Below are positions 1 through 7,148 of a DNA stretch of 44,508 bases, piece after piece. Numbering within the stretch: the stretch's first letter is position 1; every line of letters begins with the position of its first letter. Under the pieces are notes generated by a model that was not told where the DNA came from, made no database searches, and worked only from the letters and a program-made list of their open reading frames with translations. This stretch comes from an uncultured Ruminococcus sp. Its GTDB lineage: Bacteria; Bacillota; Clostridia; Oscillospirales; Ruminococcaceae. A program made the translations under genes and the position numbers. The stretch is from the NCBI GenBank assembly GCA_902762785.1, contig CACWPL010000025.1, forward strand, positions 1-44,508. The letters run 5' to 3'.

Positions 1-396
1 GAACATTAAACCTGAAAGCGGTCTTAGTTCTCCGTCACTGCAACGCTTGCCCCTGCTTACCGATCGTTCGACCTCACGCACCTTATCCCACAACTCCTGC
101 GAAATAATCGGCTCATGATTATTTTCTACTATTATCCAGTCGTCCTCGGGTTTATGAATCGTTTTATGGTTTTTGTACGAGACCGTAGTTCTCCGCATCA
201 TCGCCATATGACCGATATAAATGGGGTTTCGCAAAATAGGCAATACGGTACTCTGACTCCACAAATGCCGTGTATTCCTCGGATTCACTTTCCCGATTTT
301 TGCGTAGTAATAGTCGGACGGAATCGGCACTCTCTCACCATTCAGCACATCGGAGATCTTGCGAGGTGACATACCCTGCGACCTCATGGTGAAGAT
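1..396 (-). CDS. Large serine recombinase, internal fragment (both ends missing)
   Basis: Reading the minus strand from 396 down to base 1 gives 132 codons without a stop. The protein carries the Recombinase-domain signature of large serine integrases: a segment like GMSPRKISDVLN, then ILRNPIYIGHM, then HEPIISQELWDKV, and at the window edge PLSGLMF, which normally begins the zinc-ribbon part. Such enzymes insert and excise phages and integrative elements. The N-terminal catalytic resolvase domain is absent: similarity stops near 392-396, where a different gene begins on the other strand. The fragment is visibly richer in A+T than the rest of the window. It is a remnant of a mobile element, or one side of a chimeric assembly join. 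Family call is firm; intactness beyond the left edge cannot be judged. Confidence 0.85.
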   Translation of the reverse strand, partial: MFTMRSQGMSPRKISDVLNGERVPIPSDYYYAKIGKVNPRNTRHLWSQSTVLPILRNPIYIGHMAMMRRTTVSYKNHKTIHKPEDDWIIVENNHEPIISQELWDKVREVERSVSRGKRCSDGELRPLSGLMF

Positions 397-958
397 CGGC
401 AATGGCATCGCCGACACGCTGGGCACGCTCGAGAGCTGGTCGGCCGACAAGGATCTCCGCATCACCGTGGAGGACGGCATCGTGAAGTACCGCTACGGCA
501 CGACCGGCGACTATCAGGTCTTCCAGGAGCAGCCGGTGGTCTATGTGATCTACAAGGACCTCAACTCCCTGACGATCCAGAAGAACATCACGAGCATCGA
601 CCCCATGCGCGGCGCGCCCACGTTCCAGTTCCGTGTCACCCAGCTCACCGATGCGGCGGGCAACGAGGTCCCGGCGGCATCCTATGTCGTGTCCATGACC
701 TTCCCGGCGCCCGGCACCCGCTCGGCCACGCTCGACGATCTGCCCATCGGCGACTACCGGATCGAGGAGCTCGGGAACATCGACTACCAACTGGACGAAG
801 CGACCGTCACCCGCAAGGGAGCCCAGCCTGAGCCGTTCATCGGCACCGTCCGCATCGGCAACGGCAGCATCATCACGGTGCGCTTCAAGAACAAAAATAA
901 GCCGGATGATCGGCGCGCCTACCAGACCTTCGTGGACAACCGCGTCACCTATGAGTAA
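386..958 (+). CDS. Surface protein C-terminal fragment with prealbumin-like fold, 5' end missing
   Basis: About 190 codons, open leftwards into the recombinase fragment, ending in TAA at 956-958. The sequence is rich in beta-strand-like alternation. The part FQFRVTQLTDAAGNEV through LPIGDYRIEELG resembles the collagen-binding, SpaA-like prealbumin fold seen in Gram-positive surface proteins, and the tail ends in a short charged stretch (KNKNKPDD). There is no ribosome site before the first ATG (386) and the reading frame runs unbroken into the junction, so the true N-terminus, with its signal peptide, is lost. The next gene follows after 18 bases and is probably co-transcribed; in related genomes such proteins accompany camelysin/TasA-like proteins and a SipW-type signal peptidase, none of which is seen here apart from the next gene. 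Function in a surface or matrix layer is inference. Confidence 0.6.
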   Translation: MVKIGNGIADTLGTLESWSADKDLRITVEDGIVKYRYGTTGDYQVFQEQPVVYVIYKDLNSLTIQKNITSIDPMRGAPTFQFRVTQLTDAAGNEVPAASYVVSMTFPAPGTRSATLDDLPIGDYRIEELGNIDYQLDEATVTRKGAQPEPFIGTVRIGNGSIITVRFKNKNKPDDRRAYQTFVDNRVTYE

Positions 959-976
959 CGAAAGGAGGAGAGCACT

Positions 977-1546
977 GTGAACAAACGACGCAAAAAAGCC
1001 CTTTGGCTCACCGCGGCGGTGGTGCTCCTGCTCCTTCTCGTGAGCCAGATCGTCGCGTTCTTTACGAGCGAGGACATGACCACGAACCGCTACAGCGCCA
1101 AAACGATCCCCGACCCTGTCGTGCGCATCGCGATCACGGAGATCTTCGAGCCGCCCACGACGCCCTCGGATGAGCCCTACAAGAAGGACGTCAAGATCAC
1201 GAATACCGGCACGGAGAGCTGCTATCCGCGCGTGCGCCTGGAATTCTCCGACGCCCAGATCGCGGCGATCTCCTCGCTCTCTGCGGACGGCACGCAGTTC
1301 GTCCCGGTGGCGGAGTACCCCACCGCCGTCCTTCCGGCAGGGTGGGTCTATGCGGACGGATACTACTATTATACCGAGGCGCTCCCGCCCGGTGAGGCCA
1401 CGAACAGTCTGTTCCAGTGGGTCAAGACCGTGTTCCCGGAGGACACGCCCAAGGACTTCGACATCTTCGTCTATGCAGAGGCCGTGCAGGCCGTGGATGT
1501 CGACGACAACGAACTAGACTATGCTGCCGCATGGCGGCTCTCCTAG
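977..1546 (+). CDS. Membrane-anchored camelysin/TasA-like secreted protein
   Basis: 189 residues, starting at GTG 977 because AAAGGAGG lies 8 bases upstream. After a basic start (NKRRKK) comes one hydrophobic stretch at about residues 9-29, followed by FFTSEDMTTNRYSA. That arrangement, a hydrophobic segment then a short aromatic/acidic and T/N-rich motif, is typical of SipW-processed matrix proteins such as TasA and CalY. The rest is a predicted beta-rich extracellular domain with YKKDVKITNTGTESCYPRV, which resembles the conserved strand of those proteins. It sits directly behind the truncated surface gene and in front of a terminator, so the two form the end of an operon. A role in a biofilm or cell-surface layer is inferred from the motif and neighbour; similarity is distant and not certain. 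Confidence 0.55.
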   Translation: MNKRRKKALWLTAAVVLLLLLVSQIVAFFTSEDMTTNRYSAKTIPDPVVRIAITEIFEPPTTPSDEPYKKDVKITNTGTESCYPRVRLEFSDAQIAAISSLSADGTQFVPVAEYPTAVLPAGWVYADGYYYYTEALPPGEATNSLFQWVKTVFPEDTPKDFDIFVYAEAVQAVDVDDNELDYAAAWRLS

Positions 1547-1564
1547 ATCAAAGTATGCTCCCAG

Positions 1565-1600
1565 CGCGTCCCTCGCTCCCCGCGGGGGACGCGATCTTTA
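1565..1600 (+). terminator. Terminator-like hairpin after the surface-protein operon
   Basis: An 8-bp stem, CGCGTCCC (1565-1572) with GGGACGCG (1586-1593), is followed by ATCTTTA. The T run is short, so termination may be partial. A second hairpin, CACAGATC/GATCTGTG, lies at about 1619-1648. Confidence 0.5.
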
Positions 1601-1693
1601 GGGGGGAGACCATCAGGATGCACAGATCTTGCTGCATGATCTGTGTATTGTGACGAAAAGTAGAGGGAATGCCAAAAAACTTGAAAACTTCTA

Positions 1694-1722
1694 TTGACTT
1701 TTCACAAGAGATGTGCTATACT
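1694..1722 (+). promoter_or_regulatory. Strong sigma-A promoter of the candidate noncoding RNA
   Basis: TTGACT (1694-1699), a 17-bp spacer and TATACT (1717-1722) with an extended TGC just before the -10. The start point would be near 1729. No protein gene with a convincing frame follows for about 920 bases. Confidence 0.75.
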
Positions 1723-1728
1723 ATAGAC

Positions 1729-2518
1729 AAGATAAAGGTACTGCAGGACTTATATCTGGAAGCTCCCCGGAAGCGGGAGCAAGCTGTACATCCCGCGATG
1801 CGGCGGCAGCGTTGGGCATCTCCCATCAGCACCGCTGACGAAAGCGTGGGGTCTGCAGAGGTCAAGTATCATTCAGAAAGGGGGCGGGACCCATGGAGAG
1901 TTATTCCTTCATCCTCGCAGATCAGCAGGTATCGGCAGTCTCGCCGGTCGCAGTTAAGTGATGTTTCGGTCTTGACGCTGTGCGCGTCCCGATGGGCTTA
2001 TGAGCCGCTTTTCAATTCTGCGAAACTGGAGATGTCGTGCCGCAGTTGGGCAGGTCTACAGCTTGAACTGTTTCGTGCCGCCTGCCGCAGCTTGAACATC
2101 TGCTCCTGACATCTGCACTGTGTTTTCCCTAAGGCAGCGAAACTTTTTAATAGCAGGCAGTCCGTCCGTTTCGATCATCCGCTCGCTGAGCGCCCTGATA
2201 TTCGGAGGTACAGTCCCATGAGAACGTCTTGAGACCGGGTCGTCCCGGAGCTTGTGAGAACGTTTTGAAGCTGTTAAATTTTTCAAGAAAGCTGTGATCC
2301 ATCGTGAAAATGCATACGTTCTACTCAAAGAGGATAATGCTGAAACGACCCTAGTGGAAAGGCGAGTGTGACCCATGTACTGATCACTGACCGCTCACCG
2401 CATCTGCGGCGGGCAAAAGAATGCCGAGGCTCGTGCGTCCCGTGAGCTAGGCGGCCGGTCTTCCGGCTCTACAATTGAATAGCTGCAGCGCTCGGGCCTC
2501 GTGTCCGGGCGCTTTTTT
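1729..2518 (+). ncRNA. Candidate large structured noncoding RNA (about 790 nt)
   Basis: The stretch between promoter 1694-1722 and terminator 2488-2518 has frequent stops in all frames. It holds many helices: GCTCCC/GGGAGC (1763-1781), CAGCG/CGCTG (1807-1838), GACGC/GCGTC (1974-1988), AGATGTC (2030-2036) with GACATCT (2108-2114), GGCAGG/CCTGCC nested inside it (2049-2086), CGCTC/GAGCG (2180-2192), CCGGG/CCCGG (2235-2248), CCGC/GCGG (2398-2409) and GCCGG/CCGGC (2454-2467). A 5' domain may be closed by CTGCAG (1741-1746) with CTGCAG (1852-1857). One 22-codon frame (1893-1961, MESYSFILADQQ...) has a G-rich site before its ATG and could be a peptide. I could not match the RNA to a known riboswitch; large ornate RNAs such as ROOL, OLE or GOLLD are possible but I cannot confirm any. 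It could also be decayed gene sequence. Confidence 0.45.
2488..2518 (+). terminator. Intrinsic terminator of the candidate RNA
   Basis: A 10-bp stem (2488-2497 with 2503-2512, two G-T pairs), a 5-nt loop CTCGT and six T residues at 2513-2518. It ends just upstream of the glyA promoter. Confidence 0.85.
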
Positions 2519-2557
2519 GCATGTTTGCAGAAAACTACAGTTTTATCGTGAAAATAC

Positions 2558-2586
2558 TTGCAATTTGTCAAAGAATATTGTATAAT
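2558..2586 (+). promoter_or_regulatory. Promoter of glyA
   Basis: TTGCAA (2558-2563), a 17-bp spacer and a perfect TATAAT (2581-2586). Predicted start near 2593, giving a leader of about 59 nt in which I see no riboswitch. Confidence 0.75.
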
Positions 2587-2651
2587 AAGAGATGTATGGT
2601 CCCTGTCCATGCGGGGACGATGAAAAACCAGTGCAAAAGGAGAGATCACCC

Positions 2652-3908
2652 ATGTACAAGGATATTATGGACACCATCGGCTATGTGGCACAGAACGACC
2701 CGGAGGTCGGCGAGGCCATGCAGAAGGAGCTGGCTCGTCAGCGCCGCAACCTCGAGCTCATCGCCTCTGAGAACATCGTTTCCCCGGCCGTGATGGCTGC
2801 GATGGGCAGCGTGCTCACCAACAAGTATGCCGAGGGCTACCCGGGCAAGCGCTACTACGGCGGCTGCGAGTGTGTCGACATCGTCGAGCAGATCGCCATC
2901 GACCGCGCCTGCAAGCTCTTCGGTGCCAAGTTCGCGAACGTGCAGCCCCATTCCGGCGCACAGGCGAACACGGCCGTTTACGTTGCAGTCCTCCAGCCCG
3001 GCGACACCGTGCTCGGCATGAGCCTTGCAGACGGCGGCCACCTGACCCATGGTTCTCCCGCCAACCTGTCCGGTAAGTATTTCAACTTCGTTTCCTACGG
3101 CCTCAACGACGAGACCGAGACCATCAACTATGACGACCTCTACAAGCTCGCCAACAAGGCCAAGCCGCGTCTGATCGTGGCCGGTGCTTCGGCGTATCCG
3201 CGCGCCATCGACTTCAAGCGTCTCTCCGAGATCGCCCGTGCAGTCGGCGCGCTCCTCATGGTGGACATGGCGCACATCGCCGGTCTGGTCGCTGCCGGCC
3301 AGCACGAGTCCCCGGTACCGTATGCCGACATCGTGACCACCACGACCCACAAGACCCTCCGCGGCCCGCGCGGCGGCCTGATTCTGACCAACAACGAGTT
3401 CCTGGCCAAGAAGATCAATTCCGCGATCTTCCCCGGCACCCAGGGCGGCCCGCTCATGCACGTCATCGCGGCGAAGGCCGTTTGCTTCGGCGAGGCACTG
3501 ACCCCCGAGTTCCGCGACTACCAGCGCCGCATCGTCGAGAACGCCAAGGCGCTCGCTGACGGCCTCCTCAAGCGCGGCTTCAACTTGGTATCCGGCGGCA
3601 CCGATAACCACCTGATGCTCGTGGATCTGCGTCCCTTCGGCATCACCGGCAAGGAGCTCGAGCACCGTCTGGACGAGGTCTACATCACCGTCAACAAGAA
3701 CGCCATCCACAACGATCCCGAGAAGCCCTTCGTGACCAGCGGCATCCGCATCGGTACGCCCGCCGTCACCACCCGCGGCCTCGGCGTCGAGGAGATGGAC
3801 AAGATCGCGGAGTACATCTATCTCTGCGCGACCGACTTCGAGGCACAGGCCGACGCCATCCGTGCCGGCGTGACCGAGATCTGCAAGAAGTTCCCGCTCT
3901 ACGAGTGA
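2652..3908 (+). CDS. glyA: Serine hydroxymethyltransferase
   Basis: 418 residues, the usual size. The enzyme interconverts serine plus tetrahydrofolate with glycine plus methylene-tetrahydrofolate, using pyridoxal phosphate, in the cytosol. Clear family marks are [11 protein letters not shown] near the start, [18 protein letters not shown], the HSGAQAN stretch, and the cofactor-lysine motif [14 protein letters not shown] at about residue 230; the C-terminal [14 protein letters not shown] is also present. The ATG at 2652 is chosen because GGAG lies about 8 bases upstream; an upstream in-frame ATG (2592) coincides with the transcription start and has no ribosome site. It has its own promoter (2558-2586) and stands before small genes in the same direction. 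It supplies one-carbon units, as does folD further right in the window. Confidence 0.97.
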   Translation: MYKDIMDTIGYVAQNDPEVGEAMQKELARQRRNLELIASENIVSPAVMAAMGSVLTNKYAEGYPGKRYYGGCECVDIVEQIAIDRACKLFGAKFANVQPHSGAQANTAVYVAVLQPGDTVLGMSLADGGHLTHGSPANLSGKYFNFVSYGLNDETETINYDDLYKLANKAKPRLIVAGASAYPRAIDFKRLSEIARAVGALLMVDMAHIAGLVAAGQHESPVPYADIVTTTTHKTLRGPRGGLILTNNEFLAKKINSAIFPGTQGGPLMHVIAAKAVCFGEALTPEFRDYQRRIVENAKALADGLLKRGFNLVSGGTDNHLMLVDLRPFGITGKELEHRLDEVYITVNKNAIHNDPEKPFVTSGIRIGTPAVTTRGLGVEEMDKIAEYIYLCATDFEAQADAIRAGVTEICKKFPLYE

Positions 3909-3970
3909 GCTGACACGCGCGACCGATCTTTGCCATCCTGCACGGCAGGATCCATGAACGAGGGAAGGGC

Positions 3971-4426
3971 ATGAACATCACGATCCATTCCCGCCGGAGT
4001 ATCGAAAAGCTCCTGCGGACCGGGCTCCCCCGGGATGTGGCTGTCATCAGCTTTTGCGACGATCCGTCCACTGCCGTCCACTACGGGCGGCAGGCGGCGC
4101 GGCTCTATCAGACGGTCGTCCCGGACATCCAATACGAGGATATGAGCACCTGCGGCCTGAATTATGCGACCTATTTCCCGGATGCCGAGGCCGTGGCGGC
4201 CTTTGTATACGAGGCGGTCGAGGCAGATATGGACATCATCTGTCAAAGTGAGCACGGCATCAGCCGTGCCGCGGGGTGTGCTGCCGCGCTGGAGCAGTAT
4301 TTCCGGCAGGACGGCATCTTCATCTTTGCGGATCATCGCTATCTGCCGAACAAGATGGTCTTCCACAAGCTCTACGACGCCCTCTGGTTCCACGAGCACG
4401 GGCAGATCGGCACGACGACCAAATGA
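3971..4426 (+). CDS. PTP-like (tyrosine phosphatase-fold) protein lacking the expected catalytic cysteine
   Basis: 151 residues. The core DIICQSEHGISRAAGCAAAL has the shape of a cysteine-phosphatase P-loop, where a Cys sits five residues before an invariant Arg. Here the position five residues before Arg (of GISR) is Ser, not Cys; a Cys is present two residues earlier, giving C-x7-R. From memory, related clostridial proteins read CQCEYGQSRSA, with both cysteines, so this copy seems to have lost the nucleophile. It may bind phosphate or phosphoprotein without catalysis, or use another residue. No signal peptide. It starts 62 bases after glyA at an ATG preceded by GAGGGAAGGG. Fold assignment is moderate; activity is unknown. 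Confidence 0.55.
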   Translation: MNITIHSRRSIEKLLRTGLPRDVAVISFCDDPSTAVHYGRQAARLYQTVVPDIQYEDMSTCGLNYATYFPDAEAVAAFVYEAVEADMDIICQSEHGISRAAGCAAALEQYFRQDGIFIFADHRYLPNKMVFHKLYDALWFHEHGQIGTTTK

Positions 4427-4495
4427 CATGACCACGTTCCCCTGTCTCTGGCAGGGGAACGGCGGTATATCGCCAAAAAGAGAGGAGGGAGCCGG

Positions 4496-4948
4496 ATGCC
4501 CGAGCGTTTCACCGTCCGAACGGACCCCCGCGCGATCGGCCGCTATGCAGCAGCGGGACTGTCCTTCAGCGCCGTCTGGGGCGCCGGGACGGCCTTCCTG
4601 ATCTGGAGGGCGGGGCATCTGCCGCCGTTCTTCTATCTCCTCTGCTGGTTCCCGCTGGTGAACGTCCTCTGGACGATCCTGTGCTGGCGATTCTGGGGAC
4701 TTTCGGTCGACACGGGCACAGGACGCTTCATCTACCGCCGCTTCCTGCAGCCGACCGTGACGTTCAGCCGCCGCGAGATCGTCTCGGCGCAGCGTGTCCC
4801 GTCCGCGAGCGCGGGGGAGGAGTTCATCAACATCCGCACCAAGACCGGCAGCTACAACTTCTGCTCGGCGGCCATGGGCGTCGGCTTCCTACAGGGCGGC
4901 GGCGTCTGCCTGCATGTGCAGGATCTGGCCGAATATCTTGGGATATAG
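4496..4948 (+). CDS. Small membrane protein with PH-like domain
   Basis: 150 residues, not a named family to me. Two hydrophobic segments occupy about residues 18-36 and 43-65, followed by a soluble part beginning WGLSVDTGTGRFIYRR that looks like a bacterial pleckstrin-homology-like beta domain. The ATG follows GAGAGGAGGGAGCCGG. The next gene begins 12 bases later and has the same plan (two membrane spans, then a strand pattern around FDGATGFFVYRTLRGG), so the pair look like diverged duplicates working together in the membrane. No role can be assigned; a cell-envelope or stress function would be a guess. Confidence 0.6.
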   Translation: MPERFTVRTDPRAIGRYAAAGLSFSAVWGAGTAFLIWRAGHLPPFFYLLCWFPLVNVLWTILCWRFWGLSVDTGTGRFIYRRFLQPTVTFSRREIVSAQRVPSASAGEEFINIRTKTGSYNFCSAAMGVGFLQGGGVCLHVQDLAEYLGI

Positions 4949-4960
4949 GGGGTATGACAA

Positions 4961-5827
4961 ATGGATCTTACTGACATTCTTGGTGACTTCCAGCTGAGCC
5001 CGGAGGCAGAGCTCAAATTCGCAGAAAAAGTCGTGCGCGACCTCAAGGGGTCGGTGCGCTATGGCTTTCTTCTGCGGCTCCTGGCGGTCCTCGTTGCTGT
5101 CGCGACCTGCGGGTGCATCATCAGCATCAACTATATCGGCGAGGCCGTGGGAATCGTCATCGGCATTGACGGCGGGGCCACGTCCTTTCTATACATGCTG
5201 CTGCTGATCGCGGCGCTGGTAGGGTGCGCGGTCTGGATCTGGTCGATCTTCCGCTGGGAGCTGACTTTTGACGGCGCGACGGGCTTTTTTGTGTATCGGA
5301 CACTGCGCGGCGGTGAGTTCCGTTTCCATGTCACGGAGATCGAGCGGACCTATATGCAGTCGTATCGGTTCCGGCGCAGCGCGTTCGTCCGTCGGCTCGA
5401 GTCACTGGTGCTCGTCGTGGGGGACCGGGAGGTCGCCGTCCCCATCCGGCGCATGTTCTTCTCGAAGAAGGACACGTCCCGCCTCTTCAACAGCGGCTTT
5501 ACCGATGTGGAAAAGCTGAGCCGCTACATCGAGATGTACGAGGGCACCATCGCCCCGGCCGTGCGTCTCTATGAGGAGGATACGCCGAACGATGGGCTCT
5601 CCTCCGCTGTCCGTGCCGCCATCAAGGAGGCACAGGCCGAGAAGGAGGAGGAGATGCAGGAGATCCCGGATATGCAGACGGCGGATACTGCTGCACCGTC
5701 CGAGAGCGCCGCGGAAACGCCGACGCCCTCCGTCCCCAAGGCAGAGAAGACGCCCGCCAGGTCGGCCGCTGATGTCGATGCCCTGTTCGACCAGGTGCTC
5801 CGGCAGTATGGGAAAAACAAACGATAA
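4961..5827 (+). CDS. Membrane protein with PH-like domain and long acidic/Ala-Pro tail
   Basis: 288 residues. An N-terminal soluble part of about 30 residues precedes two membrane spans (about 34-60 and 70-95), then a beta-rich region (RWELTFDGATGFFVYRT onward) resembling the PH-like part of the preceding gene. After about residue 195 the protein turns into a low-complexity Glu/Ala/Pro-rich tail (EAQAEKEEEMQEI, then repeated P/S/A) and ends with an amphipathic piece (DVDALFDQVLRQYG) that could be a partner-binding tag. It lies 12 bases after its paralogue and 14 bases before rarA, in one apparent operon. Function unknown. Confidence 0.6.
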   Translation: MDLTDILGDFQLSPEAELKFAEKVVRDLKGSVRYGFLLRLLAVLVAVATCGCIISINYIGEAVGIVIGIDGGATSFLYMLLLIAALVGCAVWIWSIFRWELTFDGATGFFVYRTLRGGEFRFHVTEIERTYMQSYRFRRSAFVRRLESLVLVVGDREVAVPIRRMFFSKKDTSRLFNSGFTDVEKLSRYIEMYEGTIAPAVRLYEEDTPNDGLSSAVRAAIKEAQAEKEEEMQEIPDMQTADTAAPSESAAETPTPSVPKAEKTPARSAADVDALFDQVLRQYGKNKR

Positions 5828-5841
5828 GGAGTGATCGGAAG

Positions 5842-7113
5842 ATGGCAGCGCCCCTCGCGGATCGGATCCGGCCGCAGACGCTCGATGATGTGGTCGGACA
5901 GCAGCACCTGCTCGCGCCCGGCAAGCCCCTGCGGCGCATCATCGAGAGCGGCACCATCCCGAACATGATCTTCTACGGCCCCTCCGGCGTCGGGAAGACG
6001 ACCGTGGCGAGCATCATCGCCGCCCGCACGAACATGACCCTCCACATCCTCAATGGCACACAGGCCGGCGTCTCGGACATCAAGTCCGTCATCGCGGACG
6101 TGGGGACGTTCGCGGGGATGAACGGCATTTTGCTCTACCTCGACGAGATCCAGTATCTCAACAAAAAGCAGCAGCAGTCCCTCCTTGCCTACATCGAGAA
6201 GGGCGACATCACACTGATCGCCTCCACGACGGAAAATCCCTATTTTGCGGTCTATAACGCGGTCATCAGCCGGAGCACGGTCTTTGAGTTCAAGCCCGTG
6301 GACGCCGCGGAGATGGAGCGTGCGGTGATCCGGGCGTTCGAGAAGCTCGGTGAAGCCCAGGGCGCGCCGCTCCTGCTCGATGACGGGGTGACGGCGCACA
6401 TCGCGCTCGGGAGCGGCGGCGATGTCCGCAAGGCGATGAACGCCGCGGAGCTCTGCGCGCTCTCCGCCGTGCCGACGGCGGACGGGATGCGCGTGACCAT
6501 GGAGGTCGCCCAGTCGCTCACGCAGCGCAGCAACATGCGCTATGACCGTGACGGCGATGCCCATTACGACATCCTCTCGGCGCTGCAAAAGTCCATCCGC
6601 GGCAGCGATGAGAACGCCGCCCTGCACTATGCCGCGCGGCTCCTCGAGGCGGGCGACCTGATCTCCCTGACGCGCCGTCTGCTGGTGATCGCGTCCGAGG
6701 ACGTGGGCCTCGCGTACCCGATGGCGCCGGTGATCGTGAAGGCGTGTGTGGACAACGCGCTCGCCCTCGGGATGCCGGAGGCGCGGATCCCGATCGCGGA
6801 GGCCATCGTGCTGATGGCGACCGCGCCGAAGTCCAATTCCGCCTATATGGCGATGGCGGCCGCACAGGCCGACCTGCAAAAGTACGGCCCTCTTGATTTC
6901 CCGCGCCACCTGCAAAACAAGCACTTCGACGGCGAGGGCGCGGCCGTGCGCGGGCAGCACTACCTCTACCCGCACGACTTCAAGAACCATTACGTCCGCC
7001 AGCAGTACCTCCCGGACGAGATCGCCGACCATGTGTACTACCAGTTCGGCGAGAACAAGACCGAGCAGGCCGCGGCCCTCTACCGCAAGAAGCTCCTCGA
7101 CGAGGCCGAATGA
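5842..7113 (+). CDS. rarA: Replication-associated recombination protein A (AAA+ ATPase, clamp-loader family)
   Basis: 423 residues, typical of RarA/MgsA. It acts at stalled replication forks and single-strand gaps with SSB. It begins with the family stretch LADRIRPQTLDDVVGQQHLL; Walker A is GPSGVGKTT at about residue 49, Walker B LYLDEIQ at about 95, sensor 1 ASTTENPYF, and the C-terminal tetramerisation region includes ASEDVGLAYP, ATAPKSNSAYMAM and FPRHLQNKHFDGEG. The ATG is 14 bases after the preceding gene with GGAG upstream. A strong hairpin follows immediately (7117-7143) and ends the operon. Confidence 0.95.
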   Translation: MAAPLADRIRPQTLDDVVGQQHLLAPGKPLRRIIESGTIPNMIFYGPSGVGKTTVASIIAARTNMTLHILNGTQAGVSDIKSVIADVGTFAGMNGILLYLDEIQYLNKKQQQSLLAYIEKGDITLIASTTENPYFAVYNAVISRSTVFEFKPVDAAEMERAVIRAFEKLGEAQGAPLLLDDGVTAHIALGSGGDVRKAMNAAELCALSAVPTADGMRVTMEVAQSLTQRSNMRYDRDGDAHYDILSALQKSIRGSDENAALHYAARLLEAGDLISLTRRLLVIASEDVGLAYPMAPVIVKACVDNALALGMPEARIPIAEAIVLMATAPKSNSAYMAMAAAQADLQKYGPLDFPRHLQNKHFDGEGAAVRGQHYLYPHDFKNHYVRQQYLPDEIADHVYYQFGENKTEQAAALYRKKLLDEAE

Positions 7114-7116
7114 AGG

Positions 7117-7143
7117 ACGCCCCCGGTGCCGTACCGGGGGCGT
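7117..7143. terminator. Shared hairpin between rarA and the convergent CotH gene
   Basis: A perfect 11-bp stem ACGCCCCCGGT/ACCGGGGGCGT with loop GCCGT. T residues are sparse on both sides, but the stem lies between two convergent stop codons and can serve both. Confidence 0.6.
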
Positions 7144-7148
7144 TCGCG

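Noticed and set aside
1870-1895. T-box-like string (AGGGGGCGGGACC) in the candidate RNA
   Set aside because: Does not match the AGGGTGGNACCGCG core, and no T-box stem I or downstream synthetase or amino-acid gene with a shared terminator fits.
1669-2109. A 146-codon frame in the 1.5-2.6 kb gap
   Set aside because: It starts upstream of the promoter -35 box and runs through it; composition is not protein-like.
2056-2376. A 106-codon minus-strand frame in the same gap
   Set aside because: Ser/Arg-rich, no ribosome site or promoter, and lies across predicted RNA helices.
2593-2651. Glycine, THF or ZTP riboswitch before glyA
   Set aside because: The leader from the glyA promoter is under 60 nt and holds none of these cores.
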